Of a stretch of DNA of 64,000 nucleotides, positions 62,788-64,000 are shown one piece after another; position 1 is the stretch's first letter, and each line of letters opens with the position of its first letter. Origin of the DNA: Pseudomonadota bacterium (GTDB lineage Bacteria > Pseudomonadota > Alphaproteobacteria > Acetobacterales > Acetobacteraceae); assembly GCA_021847995.1 (NCBI GenBank), contig JAJZNE010000012.1:1-64000 (forward strand). The letters are read 5' to 3'. Position numbers and translations under genes: made by a program. The notes under the pieces were generated by a model, which made no database searches, was not told where the DNA came from, and saw only the letters and a list, made by a program, of their open reading frames with translations.

Positions 62788-64000
62788 ATGACCAAATGGG
62801 TGTACAGCTTCGGCGCCGGCCACAACGAGGGGCGGGCGGATCTGCGCGACCTGCTCGGCGGCAAGGGCGCCAACCTCGCCGAGATGGCGGTAATCGGCCT
62901 GCCGGTGCCGCCCGGCTTCACCATCACCACCGAGGTCTGCACCGCCTTCTACGACAACAACCGGCACTATCCCGCCGACCTCGCCGACCAGGTGCGCGCG
63001 GCCCTCGCCCGCGTCGAACAGGCCGTCGGCCTGCGCTTCGGCGACCGTCACCGGCCGCTGCTGGTCTCCGTCCGTTCCGGCGCGCGCGTCTCCATGCCGG
63101 GGATGATGGACACCGTGCTCAATCTCGGCCTCAACGACGCGACCGTGGAGGGGCTGGGCGAGGCGTCCGGCGATGCGCGCTTCGCGTGGGACAGCTACCG
63201 CCGCTTCATCCAGATGTACGGCAGCGTCGTGCTCGGTGTCGAACACCACCGGTTCGAGGAGATCATCGACCACGTCAAGATGGATGCCGGCGTGGTGGAG
63301 GATACCGCGCTCGCCGCCGCCGACTGGCATCGCGTGGTCGATGGCTACAAGGAAACCGTGCGGCGGGAGACCGGGAAGCCGTTCCCGCAGGATCCCGAGG
63401 AACAGCTCTGGGGCGCGATCGGCGCGGTGTTCGGAAGCTGGATGAACCCGCGCGCCAACACCTACCGCCGCCTGCACGACATTCCCGCAAGCTGGGGCAC
63501 GGCGGTCAACGTGCAGGCGATGGTGTTCGGCAACATGGGCGAGAACTGCGCCACCGGCGTCTGCTTCACGCGCGACCCCTCGACCGGGGAGAACATTTTC
63601 TACGGGGAATATCTGGTCAACGCCCAGGGGGAGGACGTGGTCGCCGGCATCCGCACGCCGCAACCCCTGTCGCGGTCACGCGCCAAGCCCGGCGAGATCA
63701 GCATGGAACAGGCGCTGCCCGACGCCTATGCCGAATTGCTGCGCGTGCGCGAGACGCTGGAGCGGCATTACCGCGACATGCAGGACATCGAGTTCACCGT
63801 GCAGCAGAACAAGCTCTACATGCTGCAAACGCGCAACGGCAAGCGCACTGCGGCGGCCAGCCTGCGTATCGCCGTGGAAATGGCGAACGAGGGGCTGATC
63901 GACCGCAATGAGGCGGTCCGGCGCGTCAACCCCGCCTCGCTCGACCAGTTGCTGCATCCCACCCTCGATCCCAGGGGCGCGCGCACGCTGCTCTCCAGGG
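62788..64000 (+). CDS. ppdK: Pyruvate, phosphate dikinase (5' part, runs off window)
   Basis: The first about 404 of a normal about 880-900 residues are present. The enzyme interconverts pyruvate and phosphoenolpyruvate. The ATP-grasp region begins [19 protein letters not shown], with [20 protein letters not shown] and [20 protein letters not shown]; later [17 protein letters not shown] and [12 protein letters not shown] are typical. The phosphohistidine and PEP domains lie beyond the window. A GGAGGA site precedes the ATG, 20 bp after glyS. Confidence 0.95.
   Translation, partial: MTKWVYSFGAGHNEGRADLRDLLGGKGANLAEMAVIGLPVPPGFTITTEVCTAFYDNNRHYPADLADQVRAALARVEQAVGLRFGDRHRPLLVSVRSGARVSMPGMMDTVLNLGLNDATVEGLGEASGDARFAWDSYRRFIQMYGSVVLGVEHHRFEEIIDHVKMDAGVVEDTALAAADWHRVVDGYKETVRRETGKPFPQDPEEQLWGAIGAVFGSWMNPRANTYRRLHDIPASWGTAVNVQAMVFGNMGENCATGVCFTRDPSTGENIFYGEYLVNAQGEDVVAGIRTPQPLSRSRAKPGEISMEQALPDAYAELLRVRETLERHYRDMQDIEFTVQQNKLYMLQTRNGKRTAAASLRIAVEMANEGLIDRNEAVRRVNPASLDQLLHPTLDPRGARTLLSR

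Overview
This 64-kb window is a GC-rich chromosomal stretch with short intergenic gaps, many ATGA or GTGA stop-start overlaps and frequent GTG starts. Gene content suggests an alphaproteobacterium, probably Rhodospirillales/Acetobacteraceae: a malic enzyme-phosphotransacetylase fusion divergent from mutS, separate glyQ and glyS, a DUF2076 protein, several Liv-type and TRAP solute receptors, and a Fur-like 7-1-7 palindrome. I see no phage, IS element, CRISPR array or integration site. The taxonomic placement is an inference.

Left part (1-24 kb). mutS (cut by the window edge) diverges from maeB. A five-gene, mostly translationally coupled operon follows (3764-9559): three glycosyltransferase-like proteins, of which the third carries a fused HPr-kinase-like P-loop domain, then a GT4 glycosyltransferase and a small PqqD-family protein. 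This is the most unusual locus in the window. It converges on an OprB-type porin that is translationally coupled to an FbpABC-type iron importer with a palindromic Fur-box candidate. After a tRNA-Cys come a gamma-glutamyltransferase, a three-subunit nitrile hydratase/thiocyanate hydrolase set (split beta subunit plus a cobalt-type alpha subunit), an SH3-domain protein, a DsrE-like protein with a MoeB-type E1 enzyme, an SGNH hydrolase and a DUF1501/DUF1800 pair.

Middle part (24-48 kb). A stand-alone EF-G gene, a beta-hydroxyacid dehydrogenase-like protein, a Liv-type receptor, a flavin reductase, an MFS transporter coupled to a glycogen-debranching-type glucosidase, an orphan TRAP receptor, and an acyl-CoA dehydrogenase/APH-kinase pair. 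A minus-strand block holds a LacI regulator, a lactonase-like metallo-hydrolase, a complete Liv ABC transporter and an N,N-dimethylformamidase-type large subunit. A sugar ABC transporter diverges from the LacI gene, and the spacer contains two inverted copies of an operator-like decamer.

Right part (48-64 kb). A tRNA with a CAT anticodon is overlapped by the 3' end of mnmA. Upstream of mnmA are a 2Fe-2S ferredoxin and a NifS/IscS-like cysteine desulfurase, a plausible sulfur-relay neighbourhood. Then come an alpha/beta hydrolase, an exported protein of unknown function, another Liv-type receptor, dihydroorotase and asparagine synthetase genes, ygfZ, a DUF2076 gene, glyQ-glyS, and the start of ppdK running off the window.
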